A DNA stretch of 64,000 nucleotides from Alkalihalobacillus sp. AL-G (GCF_030643805.1 NZ_CP094656.1:310001-374000), one strand, 5' to 3'. Positions 1-8,590 are shown, numbered from the stretch's first letter. Notes: generated by a model from the letters alone, not told the origin. Translations and numbers: made by a program.

Positions 1-708
1 GATGTATTCCAAAATACAAACCTCGAATATATTGAAAAACTATTGAATCACGCTTCGCTCGAAAACGAAACCATTTCACCTGATTTACGTGATTTTTTTG
101 AACGGATCATACAAGTTGGTTGGCCATTGAACTATCTGACGAAGGGGCTCCAAGCGTTTCGTCGAGTGGCAATTAAAACGGTGCTGGATAAAAACTATGA
201 CATGGAAAAGGCCATTAACGTATACGATTTAATCGATCGTTCGGTAGATGGACTATTGAATGAGATTGTTAAATTCTCAAATCAGACATGGAGAAACACC
301 ATTTCCGTTCAGAAAACGGCGCTGTTAGAGCTTTCCGCACCTTTAATTCCAGTGTTCGAACAGATAACTGTAATGCCATTGATTGGAACGATTGATACAG
401 AACGGGCAAAATTGATTATGGAAAATTTGCTTGAAGGTGTAATCAATCATCGTTCCCAAGTGGTATTGATAGATATAACAGGTGTTCCTGTCGTGGACAC
501 GATGGTGGCACACCATATTATTCAGGCTGCTGAGGCCGTCCGTCTTATCGGATCGAAGTGTATTCTCGTAGGTATAAGACCTGAAATTGCTCAGACAATC
601 GTAAATCTAGGTATTGATCTTAGTGATTTTCCGACGAGGAGTACTCTTCTTAAAGGAATTGAGTCTGCACTCGAGTTGACGAATAAAAAAATTGAATCGT
701 TATCTTAG
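1..708 (+). CDS. rsbR: RsbR, stressosome scaffold protein (5' end outside window)
   Basis: The reading frame is open to the left edge of the window, so the start lies upstream; a TTG at 43 is not a convincing start. About 235 codons are visible, against roughly 270 for the family. The N-terminal part is the variable non-haem globin-like sensor domain. The C-terminal half is a STAS domain with the VVDTMVA motif, whose Thr is the site phosphorylated by RsbT in known RsbR proteins. RsbR and RsbS build the stressosome that holds RsbT until stress. It is followed after 11 nt by rsbS, and the order rsbR-S-T-U-V-W-sigB-X is that of Bacillus subtilis. The identity is secure; which RsbR paralogue it is cannot be told beyond its position in the operon. 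Confidence 0.93.
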   Translation, partial: DVFQNTNLEYIEKLLNHASLENETISPDLRDFFERIIQVGWPLNYLTKGLQAFRRVAIKTVLDKNYDMEKAINVYDLIDRSVDGLLNEIVKFSNQTWRNTISVQKTALLELSAPLIPVFEQITVMPLIGTIDTERAKLIMENLLEGVINHRSQVVLIDITGVPVVDTMVAHHIIQAAEAVRLIGSKCILVGIRPEIAQTIVNLGIDLSDFPTRSTLLKGIESALELTNKKIESLS

Positions 709-719
709 GAGGGGTTTGG

Positions 720-1076
720 GTGAGAATACCAATATTAAAGTTTCATGATTATTTACTCATTTCGATTCAAATGGAACTAGATGACAAAACTGCTCTTCAG
801 TTTCAGGAAGATCTTTTAAATAAAATCCATGATACAGATGCAAAGGGTGTTGTCATAGACCTGACTTCTGTAGAAATGGTGGATTCGTTCATTGCAAAAG
901 TGCTGGGTGACGTAGTGAAGATGTCAAATCTTATGGGGGCGAAAGTCGTACTAACCGGAATACAACCGCCAGTTGCCATCACCTTGATTGACCTGGGTAT
1001 CAATATGAGAAATGTTCCTACATCATTAGATTTAGAACAAGGACTAGATAAACTCCGACTGGAATTGGAGGGATGA
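720..1076 (+). CDS. rsbS: RsbS, stressosome STAS-domain antagonist of RsbT
   Basis: This 118-residue protein is a single STAS domain and starts with GTG behind the strong ribosome-binding site AGGAGGGG at 707-714. It is the stressosome partner of RsbR and holds the switch kinase RsbT. The Ser of the [10 protein letters not shown] motif (residue 56) matches the serine phosphorylated by RsbT in the family. Its last four bases overlap the rsbT start (ATGA), which indicates translational coupling. Confidence 0.95.
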   Translation: MRIPILKFHDYLLISIQMELDDKTALQFQEDLLNKIHDTDAKGVVIDLTSVEMVDSFIAKVLGDVVKMSNLMGAKVVLTGIQPPVAITLIDLGINMRNVPTSLDLEQGLDKLRLELEG

Positions 1077-1480
1077 GTATGACCGTCCAATCCTGTATTG
1101 ATGTGAGAAATGAATGGGACATAGTCAGTGCCCGTCAACTGGGCAGGGACTTAGCAAAAGAACTGGGGTTTTCCAGCGTCGATCAAGCAAGAATTACGAC
1201 AGCAATCTCAGAGCTTGCACGAAACATTTACTTATATGCTGGAAACGGTAAAGTCTGTATCAAGCCAGTGGAGGAAGGAACGCGAAAGGGACTGCACATT
1301 GTAGCGAGTGATACAGGTCCTGGCATACAGGATATCCGAAAAGTAATGCAAGACGGATATACGACATCCGGCGGACTTGGAGCAGGTTTACCAGGGGTTA
1401 AGCGTTTGATGGACGAGTTCACGATCAACTCTACAGTTGAAACCGGAACTGAGATCCTCATTACGAAATGGCTCCGCTAG
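1073..1480 (+). CDS. rsbT: RsbT, serine/threonine switch kinase
   Basis: The 135-residue product is a GHKL (Bergerat-fold) kinase. The ATP-site motifs are visible: an N-box ([11 protein letters not shown]), DTGPGI, and GGLGAGLPG with its glycine-rich lid. RsbT phosphorylates RsbR and RsbS; when released from the stressosome it binds and activates the phosphatase RsbU. The start overlaps the rsbS stop by 4 nt, and its end lies 11 nt before rsbU. Length and motifs are normal for the family. Confidence 0.95.
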   Translation: MSMTVQSCIDVRNEWDIVSARQLGRDLAKELGFSSVDQARITTAISELARNIYLYAGNGKVCIKPVEEGTRKGLHIVASDTGPGIQDIRKVMQDGYTTSGGLGAGLPGVKRLMDEFTINSTVETGTEILITKWLR

Positions 1481-1491
1481 GAGGAGGAAAC

Positions 1492-2505
1492 ATGGTGGGG
1501 GATAGAGATATTCTGATAGAACGCTACCAACAGTTCTTATCTTCATATTTAAGCGGGAAGACAGAACAAGCGTTATATAAAGCACAACAATTCAGTCGGA
1601 AGATGCTTGAACAAAGCATTTCACCTGAAGAAGTGATTAACATGCATTCTACCGTTTTAGAAACGATTAATGGGGACATCCCTGAGGAAATACGCGATTC
1701 GTTCGATTTTTTGATTGAAGTGATGATGGGTTATGGAATGGCGTATCGTGAACACCAGATTTTAAGAGACAAACAAATGGCGCTTGAATCTGAGATCGAA
1801 GTGGCTGCGAGTATGCAACAAACATTGCTACAAGGCGACATTCCAGAAACCGATAAATTGGATATAGGGGTTATCAGTAAAGCAGCAAAGCAAATGAGCG
1901 GGGATTACTACCATTTTGTCCAGAACAGCCCACAGTCAATCGGTGTGGCTGTCGCTGACATTATCGGGAAAGGGGTTCCCGCTGCTCTTTGTATGTCCAT
2001 GATTAAATATGCGATGGACAGTTTGCCGGAAAAACAGAACCACCCAAGCATGGTGTTGGAAAATTTAAACCGGGTAGTAGAACAGAATGTCGATCCAACC
2101 ATGTTCATTACAATGTTCTACGGCCATTACAACACGGATGTTCATCGCTTTCATTATGCCGGGGCGGGACATGAACCGGGTTTTTATTACGATGCTAAGA
2201 ACGATAACTTTGAAGAATTCACTGCCAAAGGTCTTGTTCTCGGTGTTGCAAAAGCAACAAAGTATCAATCGTACGAAAAAGATATCGAGTCGGGAGATAT
2301 GATTCTCTTGCTTTCAGATGGTGTTACAGAATGTAGGACGAGCAAAGGGTTTATATCCCGCGAAGAAATCGTAACGTTGATCCGTTCTTACATGCACTTG
2401 AGTGCCCAGGGAATCGTTGAAAATGTCTATTCGGATCTGGAACAGCTACAGGATTTTGAATTACGGGATGACTTTACTTTGATAATTTTACGAAGAGTGG
2501 TTTAA
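1492..2505 (+). CDS. rsbU: RsbU, PP2C-type phosphatase of the environmental stress branch
   Basis: I place the start at ATG 1492, just behind GGAGGAGG at 1480-1487; an in-frame ATG at 1468 lies inside rsbT and lacks a ribosome-binding site. The 337-residue protein has an N-terminal alpha-helical RsbT-binding region (about residues 1-110) and a C-terminal PPM/SpoIIE-type phosphatase domain, with the metal-binding motifs GDYYHF, VADIIGKG and SDGVTE. It dephosphorylates RsbV-P, which frees sigma-B from RsbW. Its stop codon forms part of the -35 box of the internal sigma-B promoter. Confidence 0.94.
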   Translation: MVGDRDILIERYQQFLSSYLSGKTEQALYKAQQFSRKMLEQSISPEEVINMHSTVLETINGDIPEEIRDSFDFLIEVMMGYGMAYREHQILRDKQMALESEIEVAASMQQTLLQGDIPETDKLDIGVISKAAKQMSGDYYHFVQNSPQSIGVAVADIIGKGVPAALCMSMIKYAMDSLPEKQNHPSMVLENLNRVVEQNVDPTMFITMFYGHYNTDVHRFHYAGAGHEPGFYYDAKNDNFEEFTAKGLVLGVAKATKYQSYEKDIESGDMILLLSDGVTECRTSKGFISREEIVTLIRSYMHLSAQGIVENVYSDLEQLQDFELRDDFTLIILRRVV

Positions 2506-2525
2506 TGAATCCCAATTGGTGGTAT
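2500..2525 (+). promoter_or_regulatory. Sigma-B promoter ahead of rsbV
   Basis: GTTTAA (2500-2505), a 14-nt spacer and TGGTAT (2520-2525) match the sigma-B consensus GTTTAA-N12-14-GGGWAW with one mismatch. The position between rsbU and rsbV is the one used for autoinduction of rsbVW-sigB-rsbX in Bacillus subtilis. The -35 box includes the TAA stop codon of rsbU. Confidence 0.82.
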
Positions 2526-2566
2526 CCATATAATTATATGTCTATATCTTCAAGGGGGAAAGGATA

Positions 2567-2899
2567 ATGAACCTGCAAATCCAGAAAGAAACAGAAGGAA
2601 ATAAGGAGACTCTTTTACTAAAGGGTGAAGTTGATGCCTATACAGTACCGAAGCTGAAGGATATGCTCTTGAGCTTAGCCGAACAAGAAGGGCAAGAGAT
2701 CGTTGTTGATCTCAGGGGTGTTCAATACATGGATAGTACTGGGCTTGGGGTATTCGTCGGAGCGTTGAAGTCCTCTCAACAACATAGAAGCTCACTGAAA
2801 TTAACAGGGATGACAGATCGTGTACAACGATTGTTCCAAATTACAGGTCTTACCGACGTGATGAATATTGAGCAGTGCACGGAGGGGGAGGCAAGATGA
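2567..2899 (+). CDS. rsbV: RsbV, anti-anti-sigma factor
   Basis: This 110-residue STAS protein carries the phosphorylation-site motif YMDSTGLGVF, with Ser57 as the RsbW target by family knowledge. Unphosphorylated RsbV binds RsbW and so frees sigma-B. The ATG follows a GGGGGAAAGG ribosome-binding site. It is the first gene after the internal sigma-B promoter and overlaps rsbW by 4 nt, which would keep RsbV and RsbW in step. Confidence 0.95.
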   Translation: MNLQIQKETEGNKETLLLKGEVDAYTVPKLKDMLLSLAEQEGQEIVVDLRGVQYMDSTGLGVFVGALKSSQQHRSSLKLTGMTDRVQRLFQITGLTDVMNIEQCTEGEAR

Positions 2900-3369
2900 A
2901 CGATTATATCGAAATGACAATTCCAGCAAAAGCGGACTATGTTGGTGTCGCTCGATTAACAGTTTCTGGCATTGCCAACCGTATGGGGTACACGTTTGAT
3001 GAAATTGAGGATATTAAGATTGCTGTATCTGAAGCGATAACCAATGCAGTAAATCATGCATACGGGGAGGAAGTCGAAGGATATATCCAGCTAACGTATG
3101 GAATCTTCGATGATAAGTTAGAAATCACCGTCAGAGATACGGGCAAAAGCTTTAACGTTGAAGAAGCAACAAAAGCAATGGGACCTGTAAATAACAAAGC
3201 GATTGATCAGATAAGTGAAGGAGGGTTGGGGCTTTTCTTAATTGAATCGTTAATGGATCAAGTTCAAATTAACGAAAAAGCAGGGGTGGTAGTCGTGATG
3301 ACGAAGTACCTTAACAGAGATGGGGTGGATGAAATTGTCGACCAATACAAGCCAGCCCGCTCACAATAA
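2896..3369 (+). CDS. rsbW: RsbW, anti-sigma-B factor and kinase
   Basis: I choose ATG 2896, which overlaps the rsbV stop as ATGA and follows GGAGGGGGAGG; an upstream in-frame ATG at 2875 lies within rsbV. The 157-residue product is a GHKL kinase with the N-box EAITNAVNHAYG, a DTGKSF motif and GGLGLFLIESLMD. It binds sigma-B and phosphorylates RsbV. Its 3' end overlaps the start of sigB by about 35 nt, an overlap also typical of Bacillus. Confidence 0.95.
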   Translation: MNDYIEMTIPAKADYVGVARLTVSGIANRMGYTFDEIEDIKIAVSEAITNAVNHAYGEEVEGYIQLTYGIFDDKLEITVRDTGKSFNVEEATKAMGPVNNKAIDQISEGGLGLFLIESLMDQVQINEKAGVVVVMTKYLNRDGVDEIVDQYKPARSQ

Positions 3370-4126
3370 GGACCATATCTACGAACTGTTAAATCAATTA
3401 CGTGAAGACCCGCAAAACCAGGAAATTCAAACGATTCTGGTCGAGCATTACAGGGACCTGGTCCACTCACTTGCACGGAAATTCTCTAAAGGTAGAAGCA
3501 TTCACGATGATCTTGTACAGGTCGGGATGATTGGTTTATTGGCGGCGTTTCGTCGGTTTGATCCCGAGTTTGGTAGAAGTTTTGAATCCTTTGCGGTTCC
3601 AACTATAATTGGTGAGATCAAACGGTTTATACGAGACAAAACGTGGAGTGTTCATGTTCCACGACGAATCAAGGAACTTAGCCCTAAAATAAAACGAGCA
3701 GTTGAAGAGCTTACAAACGAACTTCAACGGTCTCCGCGCGTTGAAGAAATCGCAAATTATTTGGATGCTTCTGAGGAAGAAGTGCTGGAAACGATGGAGA
3801 TGGGAAAAAGCTACCAGGCCCTTTCAGTCGATAGCTCGATTGAAGCAGATTCGGAAGGAAGCACTGTTACGCTTCTTGATCTCGTCGGAAGTCCTGAAGA
3901 TGGCTATGAACAAGCCGACCAGCGTATGTTACTTGAGAAGGCATTCAAGGTATTAACAGAACGCGAACAGGAAATTCTTAAATGTACGTATTTTGAAAAT
4001 TTAAGTCAAAAAGAAACAGGCACACGATTGGATATATCTCAAATGCATGTATCTCGATTACAGAGAAGAGCACTTGAAAAGCTAAGGGATGCAATACGTG
4101 TCAGTCCTTCGGAGGCATTAAAATGA
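3335..4126 (+). CDS. sigB: RNA polymerase sigma factor SigB
   Basis: This is the general stress sigma factor of the sigma-70 group 3 type. Region 2 is marked by DLVQVGMIGLLAAFRRFDP, the stretch GEIKRFIRDKTWSVHVPRR follows, and the C-terminal helix-turn-helix of region 4 contains SQMHVSRLQRRALEKLR. The start is uncertain. TTG 3335 sits 6 nt behind GGGGTGG and gives 263 residues, close to the 262 of Bacillus subtilis. In-frame ATGs at 3320 and 3329 would add two to five residues but are badly spaced from any ribosome-binding site. The gene overlaps rsbW upstream and rsbX downstream. Confidence 0.94.
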   Translation: MSTNTSQPAHNKDHIYELLNQLREDPQNQEIQTILVEHYRDLVHSLARKFSKGRSIHDDLVQVGMIGLLAAFRRFDPEFGRSFESFAVPTIIGEIKRFIRDKTWSVHVPRRIKELSPKIKRAVEELTNELQRSPRVEEIANYLDASEEEVLETMEMGKSYQALSVDSSIEADSEGSTVTLLDLVGSPEDGYEQADQRMLLEKAFKVLTEREQEILKCTYFENLSQKETGTRLDISQMHVSRLQRRALEKLRDAIRVSPSEALK

Positions 4127-4725
4127 TTGAAGAGCACGTTCATGAACATAGTGACATCAGCGCGTTTCAACGATCGAAAAAAGCTGGACAATGTAACGGC
4201 GACAGTTACTATGTTAAGGAGACAAGCGATTATTTTATTTGTGTGGTAGCGGATGGCCTTGGAAGTGGTCAGGCTGCACGTGAGGCATCCTTAAAAGCTG
4301 TAAAAGTTGTCGAAAAACACCATGATCTTGATGTAGAGTCGTTAATGTCGTTGTGTAACCAAGCACTTTTCCAAACAAGAGGAGCAGTCATTACCTTATT
4401 TAAGTTTTACTTTAAGGAGCAAAAGCTTGAATACTGCGGTATCGGTAACATCCGGCTAATGATCAGTGCTCCGAATGGGACAATACTGAACCCGTTATCG
4501 AAAACAGGCTTTTTATCAGGAAGACCTTCGAAATTCTCCGCTAAACAAATCAATTATCAGAAAGACTCGATGTTTATTGTCCATTCAGATGGCATTGATT
4601 TATCATCTGTAGATAAACGCATCGTTTTAAAAGCGAAAGATCCTCGTATAGCAGCTCGGTATCTTCAACAAAAAGGGCTTCCGAATGTCGATGACTTAAC
4701 ATGTGTAATCGGTAAAATAAATTGA
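4123..4725 (+). CDS. rsbX: RsbX, PP2C-like phosphatase resetting the stressosome
   Basis: The 200-residue protein is a small PP2C-type phosphatase with the metal-site motifs GDSYYV, VADGLGSGQAA and HSDGID. RsbX removes phosphate from RsbS (and RsbR), so that RsbT is recaptured after stress. It overlaps the sigB stop by 4 nt and is the last gene of the operon; a stem and T-run follow at once. Since it lies downstream of the sigma-B promoter, it forms the negative feedback arm. Confidence 0.93.
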   Translation: MIEEHVHEHSDISAFQRSKKAGQCNGDSYYVKETSDYFICVVADGLGSGQAAREASLKAVKVVEKHHDLDVESLMSLCNQALFQTRGAVITLFKFYFKEQKLEYCGIGNIRLMISAPNGTILNPLSKTGFLSGRPSKFSAKQINYQKDSMFIVHSDGIDLSSVDKRIVLKAKDPRIAARYLQQKGLPNVDDLTCVIGKIN

Positions 4726-4821
4726 GGGGTTTAACTCAGAAGAAGTCTGGCGTGTTTTGCTAGACGGAAAGCATGCATGGCTGCCTTGATGCGGCCAGCT
4801 ATTGAGTTGCCTCTCTTTTTT
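4724..4821 (+). terminator. Branched terminator-like RNA after rsbX
   Basis: An outer stem pairs GAGGGG (4724-4729) with CCTCTC (4810-4815), continued by AACTCA (4733-4738) with TGAGTT (4803-4808), and is followed by six Ts at 4816-4821. The roughly 60 nt inside hold two more hairpins: GTCTGGC/GCTAGAC (4745-4751 with 4759-4765, 7 bp with one G-U) and GCTGCC/GGCCAGC (4780-4785 with 4793-4799, one bulge). The whole thus folds as a three-way junction on a T-tract, which is unusual for a simple terminator. Termination of the rsb-sigB operon is the likely role; a regulatory RNA is possible. Confidence 0.6.
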
Positions 4822-4977
4822 GTGTGTTGAAAAGCGACCTGCATAGCATGTGCTTTTCTGATAATAAATTGAGGGTCGGTTTCTGACATGAGCACAATAC
4901 CATGAAATTGATGTAGAATCTGTTGTGAATTTGATACACTATATAACGTATGAACGTCCATTTGAGGAGGAACGATT

Positions 4978-7134
4978 TTGGAAGCTAATAAAGACCTTAT
5001 TACACATGTAGCAAATGAAACGAAGTTATCGATAAAGAACGTCAAAAACATCATCAACCTTTTAGAAGAAGGGAATACGGTACCATTTATTGCGCGCTAC
5101 AGAAAAGAATTGACTGGCGCAGCAGATGAGGTGCAAATTCGAGATGTCTCAGAAGCATGGGAATATAAACAAAACTTAGAGCAACGTAAAAGTGAAGTTT
5201 TACGATTAATAGAAGAACAAGATAAGCTGACAGAAGAGCTTCAGACAGAAATACATAATGCAACAAAGCTACAGCAAGTAGAAGATTTGTACCGACCATA
5301 TAAGCAGAAAAGAAGAACGAGAGCGACTGTTGCCAAAGAAAAGGGACTCGAGCCACTTGCGGAAACGATCCTACAGCAAGACCGTTCTGCAAATCTCATT
5401 TTAGAAGCGGAATCGTTTTTGTCGGAAGAAAAAGAGGTACTCACTGCAGAGGATGCTCTTCAGGGAGCGGAGGATATCATTGCCGAGTCGGTTTCGGATG
5501 ATTCGGACAACCGCTCATGGATACGGACGATTTCTTATCAGGAAGGAATTATTGAAACAGCAGTAAAAAAAGAAGACGACACGGGCAGCAAGACGTATGA
5601 AATGTATTATGAATACCAAGAGCCAGTACGAAAGATCGTGCCCCATCGAATTCTTGCGGTTAACCGTGGGGAGAAGGAGGGTGTCTTAAGAGTATCGATT
5701 TCAGCACCTGCAGATAAGATCATCCGTCGCTTAATTGAAAAATATGTAAAAGGCACCTCACCTGCGAAAGAATATGTTGAACGAGCCATTATTGATGCAT
5801 ACAAGCGGTTGATTGCACCTTCAATTGAGCGGGACATCCGAAATGAGCTCACCGAACGGGCGGACGCACAGGCAATCCGGATTTTCTCTGAGAACTTGCG
5901 TCACTTGCTATTGCAGCCACCACTTAAGGGGAAAATTGCACTTGGAATAGACCCAGGCTATCGAACGGGGTGTAAGCTAGCGGTTGTGGATGATACGGGA
6001 AAGGTTTTAGACATAAATGTTATATATCCGACACCACCTCGGTCTGATATTGAAAAGTCCAAAGCGGTTTTAGAAGAAATGATCAATCAGCACAATGTCG
6101 AGGTCATTGCGATTGGAAATGGAACAGGCTCTAGAGAAACGGAACAGTTCACCAGTGATCTCATTAAAGATTTGGACCGGCCCCTTGCATACTTGATCGT
6201 AAATGAAGCAGGGGCAAGTGTCTATTCGGCTTCCGATATTGCAAGACAGGAGTTTCCTCAATTCCAAGTCGAAGAACGGAGTGCAGTTTCCATTGCAAGA
6301 CGACTTCAGGATCCATTAGCGGAGTTAGTGAAAATTGACCCGAAATCGATCGGTGTAGGGCAATACCAACATGATGTTTCCCAAAAGAACTTAAACAATT
6401 CACTAACGTTTGTGGTCGAAACAGTGGTTAATCAAGTTGGTGTAAATGTAAACACAGCCTCATCTTCCTTATTGCAATACGTTGCCGGGTTATCGAAAAC
6501 AGTTGCGAACAATATCGTAAACAAGAGGGATGAGGAAGGAAAATTCATAGATCGAGGACAGCTGAAAAAAATACCTCGACTCGGTGCCAAGACCTATGAA
6601 CAATGTATTGGATTTTTACGTATTATCGAAGGGAAGAACCCGTTAGACCAAACACCGATTCACCCAGAGAGTTACAACGACACACGTCGATTACTTGATC
6701 TGCTGCAAGTAACAGAACAGGATATTGGTTCTGAAGAGATGAAGAGGAAACTCAGCGCCATCAATGTATCGGAATACGCAGAAAAACTCGGGATCGGTGA
6801 ATTGACCCTAAAGGATATTATCGATTCCCTTGCAAAACCATCAAGGGATCCTCGTGATGAAGTAACGAAACCTCTATTGAAAACAGATGTATTAAAGATG
6901 GAGGATTTGAAGGAAGGTATGGAGCTCGAAGGAACGGTTCGAAATGTAGTCGATTTCGGAGCATTTGTCGATATCGGTGTAAAACAAGACGGATTGGTTC
7001 ATATCTCGAAGCTGAGCAACAACTATGTAAAGCATCCGATGGATGTCATCCATGTCGGTGAAGTCGTCAAAGTGTGGGTAGAGCAAGTCAACCTTCAGAA
7101 ACAACGAATTGCATTGACGATGGTTCAAAGGTAA
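4978..7134 (+). CDS. tex: Tex-family RNA-binding transcription accessory protein
   Basis: The 718-residue protein has the usual Tex length and architecture: an N-terminal helix-turn-helix region, a YqgF/RNase H-like fold starting near residue 323 (GIDPGYRTGCKLAVVD), helix-hairpin-helix repeats around residues 490-560 (LSKTVANNIV, IPRLGAKTYEQCIGFL), and a C-terminal S1 domain at about residues 640-715 (EGTVRNVVDFGAFVDIG). It starts with TTG behind GAGGAGG at 4964-4970. It is the homologue of YdcI of Bacillus subtilis, which lies at the same place after rsbX. Tex proteins bind nucleic acid and act in transcription; the exact task in Bacillus is not well fixed. Confidence 0.93.
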   Translation: MEANKDLITHVANETKLSIKNVKNIINLLEEGNTVPFIARYRKELTGAADEVQIRDVSEAWEYKQNLEQRKSEVLRLIEEQDKLTEELQTEIHNATKLQQVEDLYRPYKQKRRTRATVAKEKGLEPLAETILQQDRSANLILEAESFLSEEKEVLTAEDALQGAEDIIAESVSDDSDNRSWIRTISYQEGIIETAVKKEDDTGSKTYEMYYEYQEPVRKIVPHRILAVNRGEKEGVLRVSISAPADKIIRRLIEKYVKGTSPAKEYVERAIIDAYKRLIAPSIERDIRNELTERADAQAIRIFSENLRHLLLQPPLKGKIALGIDPGYRTGCKLAVVDDTGKVLDINVIYPTPPRSDIEKSKAVLEEMINQHNVEVIAIGNGTGSRETEQFTSDLIKDLDRPLAYLIVNEAGASVYSASDIARQEFPQFQVEERSAVSIARRLQDPLAELVKIDPKSIGVGQYQHDVSQKNLNNSLTFVVETVVNQVGVNVNTASSSLLQYVAGLSKTVANNIVNKRDEEGKFIDRGQLKKIPRLGAKTYEQCIGFLRIIEGKNPLDQTPIHPESYNDTRRLLDLLQVTEQDIGSEEMKRKLSAINVSEYAEKLGIGELTLKDIIDSLAKPSRDPRDEVTKPLLKTDVLKMEDLKEGMELEGTVRNVVDFGAFVDIGVKQDGLVHISKLSNNYVKHPMDVIHVGEVVKVWVEQVNLQKQRIALTMVQR

Positions 7135-7162
7135 GGGAAACTGACGTATAAACGGCAAAAAG

Positions 7163-7187
7163 CACTGCTTTAAGGGCAGTGTTTTTT
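7163..7187 (+). terminator. Terminator after tex, probably bidirectional
   Basis: CACTGC (7163-7168) pairs with GCAGTG (7176-7181) and is followed by a T-run; a run of As precedes the stem, so it can act on both strands. It overlaps the 3' end of cmpA on the minus strand. Confidence 0.75.
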
Positions 7188-7283
7188 TCTGTAAAAAAAC
7201 CAACATTGGTTTAGAAGTTTAATCTGGTAACGGTCTTTGTTTAAGTATGCGGTCCGTAGTTGCTTTTTAAACCAGTAAGGCAT
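7170..7283 (-). CDS. cmpA: CmpA, cortex morphogenetic small protein (37 aa)
   Basis: This short minus-strand gene encodes 37 residues, beginning MPYWFKKQLRTAYL and ending NQCWFFYRKKHCP. It matches my recollection of Bacillus subtilis CmpA closely, including the KDxYQI stretch and the C-terminal YRKKHC. The ATG at 7283 has a strong GGGGAGGGG ribosome-binding site. In Bacillus subtilis CmpA is made in the mother cell under sigma-E and takes part, with ClpXP, in quality control of spore envelope assembly via SpoIVA. It lies convergent to tex and divergent from the SprT-like gene. A possible sigma-E -10 element (CATAAACT on the minus strand, near 7325-7332) is only suggestive. Its presence implies a sporulating organism. 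Confidence 0.9.
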   Translation of the reverse strand: MPYWFKKQLRTAYLNKDRYQIKLLNQCWFFYRKKHCP

Positions 7284-7456
7284 ATGAGCCCCTCCCCACT
7301 TTCCTTAATGGTAGTTATTAGTTTATGTAGTATAGCTTGCACATGTTCATTTCAAGCTCTTTTCTTTTCATAAAAAGGAGAACATGCGAAAATTACTTAA
7401 AGAAGTATTTGAAATCCGCCGTTTTGAAAACCCTATAAGAGGGGATGAGGAAAATG

Positions 7457-7906
7457 ATGAAGCAAACAGAGCTGCAACAATTAGTAGAAGAAATATCCGC
7501 GACTTATTTCAATCGTCCATTTTTGCATGTTGCCCGTTTTAATAAGCGATTGAAAACAACTGGCGGACGTTATTTATTAGAAAGCCATGATATAGAAATT
7601 AACCCTAAGCAACTTGAAGTACACGGTATGGATGATTTGATCGGTATCATAAAGCATGAACTGTGTCATTATCACCTTCATTTATTGAATAGAGGATATA
7701 AGCACCGGGATCGTGATTTTAAACAACTGCTGAATGAAGTCGGAGGTACACGCTTTTGTCAAACACTCCCTGGACAACGGCGAACAGAATCAGTAAAATA
7801 CATTTACACATGCAAAGGCTGTAACCAGCGTTATACGAGAAAAAGGAAAGTCGATACTCGCCGGTTTGTTTGTGGAAAATGCAGCGGAAAATTAATTCTG
7901 AAATAG
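7457..7906 (+). CDS. SprT-like zinc metalloprotein (YdcK family)
   Basis: The product has 149 residues from ATG 7457; in-frame ATGs at 7445 and 7454 are alternatives, but only 7457 is well spaced from the GATGAGG ribosome-binding site. It carries the HExxH-type zinc motif in [14 protein letters not shown] and a C-terminal zinc ribbon with two CxxC pairs ([14 protein letters not shown]). The SprT/Spartan family includes DNA-protein crosslink proteases, but the role of the Bacillus member is not established. It sits between cmpA and the tRNA cluster, as in Bacillus subtilis. Confidence 0.9.
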   Translation: MKQTELQQLVEEISATYFNRPFLHVARFNKRLKTTGGRYLLESHDIEINPKQLEVHGMDDLIGIIKHELCHYHLHLLNRGYKHRDRDFKQLLNEVGGTRFCQTLPGQRRTESVKYIYTCKGCNQRYTRKRKVDTRRFVCGKCSGKLILK

Positions 7907-8018
7907 ATATTGACTATGAAAATTGGTTGTGTTACTTTAATTAAGTCGCTACAGAGACAGGCGTTACATCCTTTTGTAGCAGACGGTTTAAAGTGACAAT
8001 ACAAAGCGAAAAAAGTTA

Positions 8019-8047
8019 TTGACTTTAACCGAAAGATATTGTACAAT
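8019..8047 (+). promoter_or_regulatory. Sigma-A promoter of the tRNA cluster
   Basis: TTGACT (8019-8024), 17 nt and TACAAT (8042-8047) form a near-consensus sigma-A promoter 33 nt before tRNA-Asn. It probably drives the whole tRNA array. Confidence 0.88.
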
Positions 8048-8080
8048 ATTTATTGTCGCTAAAAAACACATACGTACTAT

Positions 8081-8155
8081 TCCGCAGTAGCTCAGTGGTA
8101 GAGCTATCGGCTGTTAACCGATCGGTCGTAGGTTCGAGTCCTACCTGCGGAGCCA
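8081..8155 (+). tRNA. tRNA-Asn (GTT)
   Basis: The cloverleaf has acceptor TCCGCAG/CTGCGGA, anticodon GTT in CTGTTAACC, and an encoded CCA. It is the first tRNA of the cluster. Confidence 0.96.
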
Positions 8156-8156
8156 T

Positions 8157-8247
8157 GGAGAAGTACCCAAGTGGCTGAAGGGGCGCCCCTGCTAAGGGTG
8201 TAGGTCGTGTAAGCGGCGCGAGGGTTCAAATCCCTCCTTCTCCGCCA
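8157..8247 (+). tRNA. tRNA-Ser (GCT)
   Basis: This is a 91-nt class II tRNA with a long variable arm, acceptor GGAGAAG/CTTCTCC, anticodon GCT and an encoded CCA. It begins one base after tRNA-Asn. Confidence 0.96.
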
Positions 8248-8257
8248 TCTAAAATAT

Positions 8258-8332
8258 GGCCCCTTGGTCAAGTGGTTAAGACACCGCCCTTTCACGGCGG
8301 TAACACGGGTTCGAATCCCGTAGGGGTCACCA
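8258..8332 (+). tRNA. tRNA-Glu (TTC)
   Basis: The acceptor stem is GGCCCCT/AGGGGTC with one G-U pair, the anticodon is TTC (CCTTTCACG), and CCA is encoded. Confidence 0.96.
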
Positions 8333-8388
8333 TTAACGTTCTATAATATTAGTTGATGAATTTGATGCAAACTTATCATTTATCAAAC

Positions 8389-8464
8389 GGACCCGTGGTG
8401 TAGGGGTTAACATGCCTGCCTGTCACGCAGGAGATCGCCGGTTCAAATCCGGTCGGGTCCGCCA
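8389..8464 (+). tRNA. tRNA-Asp (GTC), first copy
   Basis: The acceptor stem is GGACCCG/CGGGTCC, the anticodon is GTC and CCA is encoded. An apparently identical copy lies at 18603-18678. Confidence 0.96.
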
Positions 8465-8498
8465 TTATTCAATTTAAGATTCAACACCTTTTCATTAA

Positions 8499-8573
8499 TG
8501 GGCTATAGCCAAGCGGTAAGGCAACGGACTTTGACTCCGTCATGCGTTGGTTCGAATCCAGCTAGCCCAGCCA
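8499..8573 (+). tRNA. tRNA-Gln (TTG)
   Basis: The acceptor stem is TGGGCTA/TAGCCCA, the anticodon is TTG (ACTTTGACT), and CCA is encoded. Confidence 0.96.
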
Positions 8574-8590
8574 TCTTTTTTATTTATTTT

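Noticed and set aside
7384-7545. A 53-codon frame starting at ATG 7384 with AAAAAGGAG before it, overlapping the SprT-like gene in another frame
   Set aside because: The ribosome-binding site is only 3 nt from the ATG, the frame overlaps a well-supported gene, and the product has no recognisable features.
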